From assembly GCA_045537065.1 (NCBI GenBank), contig JAZSOT010000046.1:1-28623 (forward strand): a DNA stretch of 28,623 bases. Direction: 5' to 3'. Under the pieces are notes generated by a model. It was not told where the DNA came from. It saw nothing but the letters and a program-made list of their open reading frames with translations, and made no database searches. Each line of letters opens with the position of its first letter. Within the stretch, counting starts at the first letter, position 1. Shown here one piece after another: positions 6,398 through 14,525 of the stretch. Source of the DNA: RGIG8709 sp045537065. Its GTDB lineage: Bacteria > Bacillota > Clostridia > Monoglobales > Monoglobaceae. Both the position numbers and the translations under genes were made by a program.

Positions 6398-8872
6398 TTA
6401 TTCTATACTTATTACTTTAAAGTCTTTATCCTCTATTGTTTTTATCAATACATCATCAGCTATTTCGTTTTTTAACGTTATATCTGCAACTCCATCTTTA
6501 TGACTCACATCAGCTATTTCTACTTCGGGAACTAATTCCAACGCTTTTTTCACTGTTGCTTCACAATGACCGCACATCATTCCCTCAATTTTAATTCTTT
6601 TTTTCATAAGTTTTTCCCTCTTTTCTTTTTTTCTTATATTATAAACATCAACTAAATTAAGTCTTAAGGCATTGGACACTACGCAAAAGCTTGAAAGACT
6701 CATAGCAAGTGCCGCAAACATCGGATTAAGTCTTATATTGAAAAACGGTATTAAAATTCCTGCTGCAATTGGTATTCCAACTACATTATATATAAACGCC
6801 CAGAAAAGATTCTCTTTTATATTCCTGAGAACTCTTCTGCTTAAATTAATAGCCCCTGGCACATCCAAAAGACTATTCTTTATAAGAACAACATCCGCTG
6901 CATCGATTGCAATATCCGACCCTGCCCCTATGGCAATTCCTGTATCAGCACTCGTCAGCGCCGGAGCATCATTTATTCCATCTCCAACCATCATAACAAG
7001 ACCGTTCTTCTTCAAATCTCTTATTATGCTTTCCTTATTTTCAGGAAGAACCTCTGGTATAATTTCATCAACACCCACTATTTTACCTATTGCATCAGCT
7101 GTTCTTTTATTGTCTCCCGTCAGCATAATAGTTTTTATTCCCATTTTTTTAAGCTCTTTTACTGCATTAATGCTATCCTTTTTAACAGTATCAGCAACAG
7201 CTATAATACCAAGCAGTGACCCGCCTTTAATAAAGAACAAAGGTGTTTTACCCTGAGACGAAAGATATTCCGCATTTTTATTAATCTCATCTCCAATATC
7301 CGCATAATTACTTACGAATTTCAGGTTACCGCCATATACTACTTCTTCTTCTATAGTGGCACAAAGACCATTTCCCGGGAAAACTTCAAAATTTTCATTT
7401 TCAATTAAATCTATATTATTTTCTTTCCCATAGTCAACTATTGCCCCTGCAAGCGGGTGTTCACTCTTATTTTCGAGGGAATATGCATACTTAACAAGGT
7501 CCTTTTCCAAAACATCTATGGGAATAACATCGGTTACTTTTGGCTTACCAACAGTAATTGTTCCCGTTTTATCGAGAGCAACAGTTTTCACCTTACCTGC
7601 CTGTTCCAATGATGCTGCTGTTTTGAACATAATCCCACATTTTGCCCCGACACCGCTTCCAACCATAATTGCAACAGGAGTTGCAAGTCCGAGAGCACAA
7701 GGACAGCTTATAACAAGAACAGAAATTCCTCTCGCCAGAGAAAAACCTACCGTGTATCCAAAAAACAACCAGATTAGTGTTGTTATAATCGAAAGTATAA
7801 TAACCGTTGGAACAAACACCCCTGACACCTTATCTGCAATTTTGGAAATCGGAGCTTTTGATGAGGAAGCCTCACTCACCAGTTTTATGATTTGGGACAA
7901 AGTTGTATCTTCTCCAACCTTTGTTGCCTCGCATTTTATATATCCCGACAAATTAACCGTTCCAGAAGAAACCAAATCTCCCTCTTTTTTATCAACGGGG
8001 ATACTCTCGCCTGTTAAGGATGCTTCATTAACTGCACAGGTACCTTCTATTATCTTTCCGTCAACGGGAATATGTTCACCTGAACGGACAACAAATATAT
8101 CACCAATTAAAACATTCTCCGTCTGAATGGTTATTTCAATTCCATTACGGATTACAACCGCAGTTTTCGGAGCAAGACTCACAAGTTTTTTTATAGCATC
8201 GGTGGTTTTCCCTTTGGACCGTGCCTCAAGCATTTTTCCAAGTGTAATCAACGTGAGTATTGTTCCTGCTGATTCAAAATAAAGTTCATGCAAAAGATGA
8301 TGTGCCGCATCGTCACTTTTTGTCATAGCGAAAAGTATAGCCATACTGTAAATAAATGCCGCTGCCGAGCCAAGGGCAACAAGCGTGTCCATATTAGGTG
8401 ATTTTTTAAAAAGACTTTTAAAACCGCTTATAAAAAATCTTTGATTTATTACCATAACTACAGATGTTAAAACAAGCTGCAAAAGACCTATCGCTACGTA
8501 GTTATTTTTGAAAAAAATCGGCATGGGCATATTCCACATTGTATGTCCCATTGATACATACATTAGAATTATAAGAAAGAATAAAGAAAACCAGAGTCTT
8601 TGTTTCAAGCCTGACATATCGTTTTTTAATTTATCTGTGTTTTCAGTAGCTTTTTGTTTATCTCCCTTCAGGCTTGCTCCATATCCTGCATCTGTTACTG
8701 CCTTAATTATTTCATCAGCATCGGCATCCCCCTCAACAATCATATCGTTTGTGAGAAGATTTACCGAGCACTTTTCAACGCCTCTGGCTAACCTGACCGC
8801 TTTTTCAACTCTTGCACTACAAGCAGCACAGCTCATTCCTGTTACATCATAATACTTTATTTTTTTATCCAT
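6398..8872 (-). CDS. copA: Copper-translocating P1B-type ATPase with C-terminal CopZ-like domain
   Basis: An 824-residue Cu(I)-exporting P-type ATPase. In order: an N-terminal heavy-metal domain with GMSCAAC at residues 12-18, membrane helices from about 93, the actuator TGES at 287-290, the metal-site CPC at 390-392, phosphorylated DKTGT at 434-438, SEHPL of the nucleotide domain, and GDGINDAP. After the last helix pair and a basic linker comes a second complete heavy-metal domain at residues 756-824, with GMMCGHC at 764-770. The domain is 69 residues from Met to stop, the length of a free CopZ chaperone. N-terminal metal domains are the rule in CopA; a C-terminal one is less usual. GGAAG lies 11 bases before the ATG, and no clear promoter was seen between it and the rnpB terminator. 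Confidence 0.95.
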   Translation of the reverse strand: MDKKIKYYDVTGMSCAACSARVEKAVRLARGVEKCSVNLLTNDMIVEGDADADEIIKAVTDAGYGASLKGDKQKATENTDKLKNDMSGLKQRLWFSLFFLIILMYVSMGHTMWNMPMPIFFKNNYVAIGLLQLVLTSVVMVINQRFFISGFKSLFKKSPNMDTLVALGSAAAFIYSMAILFAMTKSDDAAHHLLHELYFESAGTILTLITLGKMLEARSKGKTTDAIKKLVSLAPKTAVVIRNGIEITIQTENVLIGDIFVVRSGEHIPVDGKIIEGTCAVNEASLTGESIPVDKKEGDLVSSGTVNLSGYIKCEATKVGEDTTLSQIIKLVSEASSSKAPISKIADKVSGVFVPTVIILSIITTLIWLFFGYTVGFSLARGISVLVISCPCALGLATPVAIMVGSGVGAKCGIMFKTAASLEQAGKVKTVALDKTGTITVGKPKVTDVIPIDVLEKDLVKYAYSLENKSEHPLAGAIVDYGKENNIDLIENENFEVFPGNGLCATIEEEVVYGGNLKFVSNYADIGDEINKNAEYLSSQGKTPLFFIKGGSLLGIIAVADTVKKDSINAVKELKKMGIKTIMLTGDNKRTADAIGKIVGVDEIIPEVLPENKESIIRDLKKNGLVMMVGDGINDAPALTSADTGIAIGAGSDIAIDAADVVLIKNSLLDVPGAINLSRRVLRNIKENLFWAFIYNVVGIPIAAGILIPFFNIRLNPMFAALAMSLSSFCVVSNALRLNLVDVYNIRKKEKREKLMKKRIKIEGMMCGHCEATVKKALELVPEVEIADVSHKDGVADITLKNEIADDVLIKTIEDKDFKVISIE
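6605..6622 (-). promoter_or_regulatory. Possible internal ribosome binding site and start for the CopZ-like domain
   Basis: Inside copA the minus strand reads AAGAGGG, eight bases, then ATG at 6607-6605. From that ATG the frame encodes exactly the 69-residue C-terminal heavy-metal domain (6398-6607). It could give free chaperone by internal initiation. A-rich linker codons could produce the same pattern by chance. Confidence 0.35.
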
Positions 8873-8901
8873 AACAAATTTCTTCCGTTTCTAATAGATT
8901 A

Positions 8902-8937
8902 AAAAACCAAAACCTTTATAAAAAGATTTTGGTTTTT
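8902..8937 (-). terminator. Rho-independent terminator of RNase P RNA
   Basis: In the minus-strand transcript an A-rich arm with ACCAAAA pairs with TTTTGGT and continues through UCUUU/AAAGG to a UUAU loop. A run of six T follows. It lies just beyond the 3' end of rnpB and before copA. Confidence 0.85.
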
Positions 8938-8949
8938 ATTTCAAAAACA

Positions 8950-9296
8950 TATCGGTAAGTCTGTAAGCCGAGTTCTGTCTTAGACGGTTATCTATCTACG
9001 ATATATATCACTATATATCTTTAGCCACCTTTTCAAAAGCCGTCGGGCAGACTTAATCTTTTTATCAGGTGTTGCTCCGGATGGGGTTTACATCAACGAT
9101 AAGTCGCCATATCGCGGGTGAGCTCTTACCTCGCCTTTCCACCCTTACCTGAAAAACTTCAGGCGGTATATTTCTGTTGCACTTTCCTTAGAGTTACCTC
9201 CACAAGGCGTTACCTTGCATCCTTGCCCTTTGGAGCTCGGACTTTCCTCACGCACAGGATTACTCCATATGCCCGCAACCGTCCGGCTTACCGATA
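8950..9296 (-). ncRNA. rnpB: RNase P RNA (M1-type, bacterial class A)
   Basis: The catalytic RNA of ribonuclease P, which trims tRNA 5' leaders. On the minus strand the hallmark GAGGAAAGTCCGAGCTCC of the conserved core lies about 45 bases from the 5' end, and ACAGAACTCGGCTTACAG lies near the 3' end. The ends pair with each other as helix P1: TATCGGTAAG at 9296-9287 with CTTACCGATA at 8959-8950. This fixes the limits to within a few bases and gives about 347 nucleotides, a normal length. The 5' end is only about six bases from the serA stop codon. It is therefore either processed from a serCA transcript or started from a promoter within the end of serA. Confidence 0.95.
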
Positions 9297-9302
9297 ATTA
9301 AA

Positions 9303-10469
9303 TTATGCTCTGTATATTGTAACCTTTATAATTCCATCAATTTCTAAAAGTTCATCCTTAACAGAATCATCTACATCTCCTGAAATATCAATTAATGTAT
9401 ATGCATAGTCACCTTTGCTCTTATTAAGCATATTTTCAATGTTAATACTATCATTTGCAAAAAGCTGAGAAATCTTATTAAGCATTGTTGGAACATTCTT
9501 GTGAGCTATTGCAACTCTTGAACCTGAAACCTCTCCCATATCACAATTCGGGAAGTTTACAGAATTCTTGATGTTTCCGTTTTCAAGGAAATCCTTAATT
9601 TCTTTTGCAGCCATAACAGCACAGTTATCTTCACTTTCAGGTGTTGATGCTCCAAGGTGAGGCATAACAATAACATTTTCATCAGCTAAAAGTGCATCTG
9701 ATGCAAAATCTGTTACATAAGCTGCAAGTGTTCCATCAGCCAATGCATCAATAACATCAGCATCAACAACAAGCTCTCCTCTCGAGAAGTTCAAAAGACG
9801 GGCACCCTTTTTCATTTTTCTGAATGCGTCCTTATTAAACATTCCCTTTGTTGTTTCTGTTGCAGGAACGTGAACACTTATATAATCGCTTTCAGCAAGA
9901 ATTGTTTCTATATCATTTGCCTTTTTCGCACTACGTGTCACATGCCAAGCTGCATCAACTGACAAATATGGGTCATAACCAATAACTTCCATACCAAGAG
10001 CATGAGCTGCGTTTGCAACTCTGACACCAATAGCACCAAGTCCGATTATACCAAGAGTTTTTCCCTGAATTTCAGGACCTGCAAAGTTAGACTTGCCTTT
10101 TTCCACAAGCTTTGACACTTCGCTTCCGTTACCCTTTAAAGTTTTTGCCCATTCAATACCTTTAACAATTTTTCTTGATGCAAGGAAAAGACCTGCAATA
10201 ACAAGTTCTTTTACCGCATTGGCATTTGCTCCAGGAGTGTTGAATACAACAATACCCTTTTCGCTGCATTTGTCAACAGGAATATTGTTTACACCTGCGC
10301 CTGCTCTCGCAATAGCAGAGAGACTTTTTGGAAGCTCCATTTCGTGCATGTTAAAGCTTCTTAAAATTATACCGTCAGGATTTTCAACTTCATCACCAAA
10401 AGTATATTTATCATCTAAAACATCAAGACCGATTTTAGCAATCTTGTTTAAAGTCTGAACCTTATACAT
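9303..10469 (-). CDS. serA: D-3-phosphoglycerate dehydrogenase
   Basis: A 388-residue NAD-dependent 2-hydroxyacid dehydrogenase, the first enzyme of serine synthesis (3-phosphoglycerate to 3-phosphohydroxypyruvate). The nucleotide fold shows GKTLGIIGLGAIG near residue 135. The catalytic SRGELV and MPHLGAST segments are present. The C-terminal part has an ACT domain (VPTMLNKISQLFANDSINIE), which in this family binds serine as feedback inhibitor. It is the short form without the extra substrate-binding domain of Bacillus SerA. The gene follows serC by 16 bases, and its AAAGGAG site overlaps the end of serC, so the two form an operon. The stop codon is immediately followed by rnpB. Confidence 0.95.
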   Translation of the reverse strand: MYKVQTLNKIAKIGLDVLDDKYTFGDEVENPDGIILRSFNMHEMELPKSLSAIARAGAGVNNIPVDKCSEKGIVVFNTPGANANAVKELVIAGLFLASRKIVKGIEWAKTLKGNGSEVSKLVEKGKSNFAGPEIQGKTLGIIGLGAIGVRVANAAHALGMEVIGYDPYLSVDAAWHVTRSAKKANDIETILAESDYISVHVPATETTKGMFNKDAFRKMKKGARLLNFSRGELVVDADVIDALADGTLAAYVTDFASDALLADENVIVMPHLGASTPESEDNCAVMAAKEIKDFLENGNIKNSVNFPNCDMGEVSGSRVAIAHKNVPTMLNKISQLFANDSINIENMLNKSKGDYAYTLIDISGDVDDSVKDELLEIDGIIKVTIYRA

Positions 10470-10485
10470 AATTCGTTATACTCCT

Positions 10486-11565
10486 TTATGCGTTTTCTTT
10501 TTCAAATTTTTCCATAAACTTAACAAGAGCTTCAACACCCTCTACAGGCATTGCATTATAGATACTAGCTCTCATACCGCCAACACTTCTGTGGCCTTTA
10601 AGGTTAACAAAACCTGCTTCCTTTGCTTCCTTAATGAATTTTGCATTAAGCTCTTCATCGTCTGTTACAAACGGAACATTCATAAGTGAACGGTCTTCCT
10701 TAACAACTGTTCCTCTGAACATTTTTGAATTATCAAGGAAATCATATAAAATCTTTGCTTTCTTTTCATTGATTTCCTGCATTTTTGCAATACCGCCCAT
10801 ATTCTTTATCCATTCGTAAACAAGCTTACAGATATAGATACCATATGTTGGAGGTGTGTTATACATTGAACCGTTATCAACATGTGTCTGATATTTAAGC
10901 ATTGTTGGAGTGAAATCAAGAGCTTCCCCAAGAAGGTCTTCTCTGATTATAACAAGAGTAACACCTGCAGGACCCATATTCTTCTGTGCCCCTGCATAAA
11001 TCATTCCAAATTTTGAAACATCAACTTCTTCTGATAAAATCATAGAAGACATATCTGCAACAATAGGAACATTTCCTGTGTCAGGAAGAGTTGTGTATCT
11101 TGTTCCGTAAATTGTATTGTTGTATGTAATATGAACATAATCTGCATCAGGAGAGAACATACTCTTATCAAGCTTTGGAATATATGTGAAAACTGTGTCA
11201 GCACTTGATGCAACCTCATTTGTTTCAATATATTTTGAAGCCTCCTGAATTGCTTTCTTTGACCACTGACCTGTTGTTACGAAATCAGCTTTTTTATTCT
11301 TAGCAAGATTCAAAGGAATCATTGCAAACTGAGTTGAAGCTCCGCCCTGAAGGAATAAAACCTTATAGTTATCAGGAATATTCATTATTTCACGAAGAAG
11401 GCTTTCTGCCTCATCAATAATTGCCTGATATTCTTTTGAACGATGGCTCATTTCCATAACAGACTGTCCGCTGTCGTTGCAATTAAGCATTTCTTTTTGT
11501 GCTCTTTCCAACACTTCTACAGGAAGCATAGAAGGACCTGCTGAAAAATTATAAACTCTGTTCAT
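10486..11565 (-). CDS. serC: Phosphoserine aminotransferase
   Basis: A 359-residue class V aminotransferase that makes O-phosphoserine from 3-phosphohydroxypyruvate and glutamate. It has the family start YNFSAGPSMLP, LQGGASTQFAMIPLNL around residues 72-88, and the PLP lysine Lys195 in AGAQKNMGPAG. HRSVGGMRASIYNAMP near the C-terminus binds phosphate. AGAGG lies ten bases before the ATG, and a strong promoter lies about 55 bases upstream. It leads the serCA operon. The leader of about 45 bases holds no T-box or other visible switch. No serB phosphatase lies in the window. Confidence 0.97.
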   Translation of the reverse strand: MNRVYNFSAGPSMLPVEVLERAQKEMLNCNDSGQSVMEMSHRSKEYQAIIDEAESLLREIMNIPDNYKVLFLQGGASTQFAMIPLNLAKNKKADFVTTGQWSKKAIQEASKYIETNEVASSADTVFTYIPKLDKSMFSPDADYVHITYNNTIYGTRYTTLPDTGNVPIVADMSSMILSEEVDVSKFGMIYAGAQKNMGPAGVTLVIIREDLLGEALDFTPTMLKYQTHVDNGSMYNTPPTYGIYICKLVYEWIKNMGGIAKMQEINEKKAKILYDFLDNSKMFRGTVVKEDRSLMNVPFVTDDEELNAKFIKEAKEAGFVNLKGHRSVGGMRASIYNAMPVEGVEALVKFMEKFEKENA

Positions 11566-11618
11566 ATATTATTACCTCTTTCATATTAATATTGTTTAAT
11601 TCTTAACATACTTCAATT

Positions 11619-11647
11619 AGTATATAATGATTCGGCAAAAAAGTCAA
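11619..11647 (-). promoter_or_regulatory. Sigma-A promoter of serC-serA
   Basis: On the minus strand TTGACT (11642-11647), 17 bases, TATACT (11619-11624): five of six matches in each box. Transcription would start near 11612. Confidence 0.8.
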
Positions 11648-11655
11648 TAGCGTGA

Positions 11656-12030
11656 TTATTTTTTTGTGAAAATTGTTTCTTTTAATATATTATATATTTC
11701 ATAAAAGCCTATAAATGCCAAAAATATACCAAAAATTCTTCTCAAAAACATATCCTCCATACTGTTTGCAATCATAAAACCAAGCACCACTCCAAAAGCA
11801 CCAAAACACCCTATGATAAGAGCTGTTTTTATCTCTACACTTTTATTCTTCAGGTGTATTATCAAAGCAAAAAGTGCGGTTGGAATAAAATAAACAAGAT
11901 TTATTCCCTGTGCGGTTTTTTGAGAAATATCCGATATAAGCAAAAGTGCAGGAATTAAAATTGCCCCTCCGCCTATACCCATTCCGCTTATAATTCCACT
12001 TAAAAATCCTGCGATAATTGTTATAATCAT
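11656..12030 (-). CDS. Half-size TauE/SafE (TSUP) membrane protein, second of a pair
   Basis: A 124-residue membrane protein with about four hydrophobic segments. It starts with the TSUP signature GFLSGIISGMGIGGGAILIPALLL, followed by QGINLVYFIPTALFALIIH. TauE/SafE permeases normally have about 250 residues and eight helices made of two similar halves; this gene encodes just one half. Its ATG has AGGAG eight bases upstream and lies 11 bases after a second half-size gene. The two products probably assemble into one anion permease, for sulfite, sulfoacetate or another organic anion. The substrate is unknown. Confidence 0.8.
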   Translation of the reverse strand: MIITIIAGFLSGIISGMGIGGGAILIPALLLISDISQKTAQGINLVYFIPTALFALIIHLKNKSVEIKTALIIGCFGAFGVVLGFMIANSMEDMFLRRIFGIFLAFIGFYEIYNILKETIFTKK

Positions 12031-12041
12031 ATTTTTAGCTC

Positions 12042-12404
12042 CTAAAATATCATTTTATATGCTGCCCATAAAACAAAAGAAGAAAATATAAGTTTCAGCC
12101 ACTTTGTTTTTATTTTTGAAAGAACCTTTGCTCCTAAAATCCCTCCAAGGGCACCTCCTATTACCGCACCTATCCATAATTTAAAATCAAAATATCCTTT
12201 TGTAACGTAAAAACAAGCACTGACCAAAGACATAATAAGGATTATCAAAACAGCACTCGAATGAGTTTTTTTAGCATCTGTTTTTAAAAACCTTTCCATA
12301 GCAAAAACAACAACTGTCCCCGCTCCGCTTCCAAACATTCCATTAAGTATTCCACTTAAAAATCCGATTATTGCTTCCTTTCGGTATCTTTTAATTATAT
12401 TCAA
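12042..12404 (-). CDS. Half-size TauE/SafE (TSUP) membrane protein, first of a pair
   Basis: A 120-residue membrane protein with the same layout as its downstream partner: GFLSGILNGMFGSGAGTVVV, a middle HSSAVLIILIMSLVSACFYV and a glycine-rich GAVIGGALGGILGAKVL helix. It represents one repeat of the TSUP fold. The start is TTG at 12404, supported by AAGGAG seven bases upstream; no in-frame ATG lies nearby. The second gene follows after 11 bases. The proteins are similar in plan but clearly different in sequence, which fits a hetero-oligomer better than a frameshifted single gene. Each has its own ribosome binding site. Confidence 0.8.
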   Translation of the reverse strand: MNIIKRYRKEAIIGFLSGILNGMFGSGAGTVVVFAMERFLKTDAKKTHSSAVLIILIMSLVSACFYVTKGYFDFKLWIGAVIGGALGGILGAKVLSKIKTKWLKLIFSSFVLWAAYKMIF

Positions 12405-12447
12405 TGCTTTTCTCCTTTTTATTTATATTTTTTTCAGAGAAATCAAA

Positions 12448-12514
12448 TTTATACCAAAAGACCTCTGTTTTCGGTTTTTAATCTATTGACACAAGTTCTG
12501 ATTTTTGGTATAAT
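12448..12514. repeat. Inverted repeat covering the two divergent promoters
   Basis: TTATACCAAAA at 12449-12459 is the exact reverse complement of TTTTGGTATAA at 12503-12513, with 43 bases between. Each arm contains the extended -10 (TGGTATAA) of one divergent promoter: TSUP genes on the minus strand, RNase M5 on the plus strand. It may be mere promoter symmetry or a shared operator. Confidence 0.6.
12486..12514 (+). promoter_or_regulatory. Perfect-consensus sigma-A promoter before RNase M5
   Basis: TTGACA (12486-12491), exactly 17 bases, TATAAT (12509-12514), with TGG just before the -10 as an extended element. Both hexamers match consensus at every position. Confidence 0.92.
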
Positions 12515-12548
12515 AATCAATTAATATTATATTTCAGTTGGTGGTTAA

Positions 12549-13139
12549 ATGCTTCATATAGAAGAAACAATTGTTGTTGAGGGAAAATTTGATAAAGAGA
12601 AATTAAAAAAAATTACCGATGCCCCTATTGTGTGCACAGGAGGGTTTTCCTTATACAAAAACAAACCACTGATACACTTTTTAAAATCCTGTGCCCAAGA
12701 AAAAGGAATAATTATTCTCACCGACTCTGATTCAGCCGGTTTCAGGATAAGAAATTATTTAAGACAATGCATCGGAGAAAAAGGCAGAATAGTCAATGCC
12801 TACATCCCATCAATTGAAGGCAAGGAAAAAAGAAAACAAATCCCCGGAAAAGAAGGTCTTTTAGGTGTTGAGGGAATATCAGAGGATATGCTCTCAGATA
12901 TTCTGAAAAAGGCTTCCATTCATCGGGAAACAAAATATATCATTCAAGTTGACAAAGCAAGATTTTTTAGTGACGGGCTAAGCGGAAAAGAAGACAGTTC
13001 CGAAAAAAGAAAACGCCTTGCACAAATTCTTGGTCTTCCTGTGAGAATTTCTGCAAACGCTATGCTCGATATAATAAACAAATCAATCGGTCTTGAAAAA
13101 TACGAGGCTGCAATTGAAAAAATAAACGAAAGCTTTTAA
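12549..13139 (+). CDS. rnmV: Ribonuclease M5-like Toprim protein
   Basis: A 196-residue Toprim protein. Residues 1-95 hold the Toprim fold with catalytic glutamate in ETIVVEGKFDK and the metal-binding pair in IILTDSDSAGFRIR. GLLGVEGIS and a C-terminal helical part follow, the usual plan of RNase M5, which matures 5S rRNA precursors in Firmicutes. GGTGG lies four bases before the ATG and a consensus promoter about 35 bases upstream. In Bacillus the gene neighbours ksgA; here it is followed after about 20 bases by citrate synthase, so the context does not help. Other small Toprim nucleases are the alternative, but the length and GVE motif favour M5. Confidence 0.85.
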   Translation: MLHIEETIVVEGKFDKEKLKKITDAPIVCTGGFSLYKNKPLIHFLKSCAQEKGIIILTDSDSAGFRIRNYLRQCIGEKGRIVNAYIPSIEGKEKRKQIPGKEGLLGVEGISEDMLSDILKKASIHRETKYIIQVDKARFFSDGLSGKEDSSEKRKRLAQILGLPVRISANAMLDIINKSIGLEKYEAAIEKINESF

Positions 13140-13159
13140 GAAAGGATGTGCATAAGTTT

Positions 13160-14515
13160 ATGAGAGAATCTTTGACAGAATACATACAGCACATAACACA
13201 GCAAAACAAATCATTTGAAAACATCCCTTCCCATTTTTATGGTGAATATAACGTTAAAAGAGGTCTTAGAAATCCTGACGGAACCGGCGTTCTTGCAGGA
13301 CTTACCGCTATTGGCGAGGTTCATGGATACGTTCTTGATGAGGGTACAAAATCTCCCATTGAAGGTACACTCAGATACCGCGGAATAAGCATAGAAGACA
13401 TTGTCAGAAACTGCCAGAAAGAGGGCAGATACGGTTTTGAAGAGGTTGTTTTTCTTCTTACATTTGGATTTTTGCCAAATAAAGAACAGCTTGATAAATT
13501 TACCTCTATGCTTTCAAGAAAACGCACCCTGCCTGAAAATTTCGCAGAGGATATGATCTTAAAGGCACCAAGTGATAACATTATGAATAAGCTTGCAAGA
13601 AGCGTTCTTGCACTTTATTCATATGACTCAAAGAATCCCGACAGTATAGAACTTGATGACCTGCTCCGCCAGAGTCTTAATCTTATTGCCCGTTTTCCAA
13701 CACTTATCGCATATGCATATGCTGCAAAATGTCATTACTACGACCACAAAAGTCTTGTCCTCCATAATCCTAATCCTGAGCTTTCAATAGCTGAGAATTT
13801 CTTCTATATGACAAGGGCAAATCATAAATATACAAAGCTTGAGGCAGAAGTTCTTGACCTTTGTCTTATGCTTCACGCAGAACACGGTGGCGGTAATAAC
13901 TCTGCTTTTACTATCAGAGTTTTATCTTCAAGTAACACCGATACATATTCTTCAGTTGCTGCTGCTATCGGTTCCTTAAAAGGTCCAAAACACGGTGGCG
14001 CCAATGCAAAAACTCTTACACAGATGCAGGAAATTGAAGAAAATGTTAAAAACTGGACTGACGAAAAAGAAGTTTTATCTTATCTTGAAAAAATACTGAG
14101 AAAAGAAGCCGGCGATAAATCAGGGCTTATATACGGTATCGGTCACGCAATATACACATTATCTGACCCGAGAGCTGTTATTTTAAAGGAATGTGCACGA
14201 AAGCTTGCGGAAGAAACAGGCAGAATAGAAGAATTTAATCTATACAATTTAATTGAAGAAAAAGCGCCGGAAGCATTTTATAATGTTAAGGGCATTACAG
14301 CTCCTATGCCTGCAAATGTTGACTTTTATTCAGGCTTTATTTATCAGATGCTCAACATTCCGGAAGAGCTTTACACACCAATATTTGCAATGGCAAGAAT
14401 TGTTGGATGGTGTGCTCATAGAATAGAGGAAATTATGACAGGCGGAAAAATCATAAGACCTGCTTACAAAAATGTTGTTAAAAGAAGTTCTTATACGCCG
14501 ATAGATGAAAGATAG
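13160..14515 (+). CDS. Citrate synthase family protein
   Basis: About 451 residues of the citrate/2-methylcitrate synthase family, joining oxaloacetate and an acyl-CoA (normally acetyl-CoA). Key residues are in place: the first histidine region LHAEHGGGNNS near residue 240, the second histidine in GIGHAIY near 329, and the aspartate in PANVDFYSG near 388. KHGGANAK and the arginines near the C-terminus are also conserved. A GTG at 13148 is in frame but sits only two bases from AAAGGA. The ATG at 13160 has GGATGTG nine bases ahead and is the better start, though not certain. No aconitase or isocitrate dehydrogenase is in the window. In anaerobes this enzyme usually feeds glutamate synthesis. 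Confidence 0.9.
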   Translation: MRESLTEYIQHITQQNKSFENIPSHFYGEYNVKRGLRNPDGTGVLAGLTAIGEVHGYVLDEGTKSPIEGTLRYRGISIEDIVRNCQKEGRYGFEEVVFLLTFGFLPNKEQLDKFTSMLSRKRTLPENFAEDMILKAPSDNIMNKLARSVLALYSYDSKNPDSIELDDLLRQSLNLIARFPTLIAYAYAAKCHYYDHKSLVLHNPNPELSIAENFFYMTRANHKYTKLEAEVLDLCLMLHAEHGGGNNSAFTIRVLSSSNTDTYSSVAAAIGSLKGPKHGGANAKTLTQMQEIEENVKNWTDEKEVLSYLEKILRKEAGDKSGLIYGIGHAIYTLSDPRAVILKECARKLAEETGRIEEFNLYNLIEEKAPEAFYNVKGITAPMPANVDFYSGFIYQMLNIPEELYTPIFAMARIVGWCAHRIEEIMTGGKIIRPAYKNVVKRSSYTPIDER

Positions 14516-14525
14516 GAGATAAATT

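Noticed and set aside
7518..8126. Plus-strand open frame of 202 codons
   Set aside because: It lies antisense within the copper ATPase gene, shows no known motif or ribosome binding site, and is a shadow of that gene's codon pattern. The same applies to 6672-7256 and 8508-8852.
10093..10458. Plus-strand frame of 121 codons opposite serA
   Set aside because: Antisense shadow of a conserved enzyme gene; no promoter or ribosome binding site of its own.
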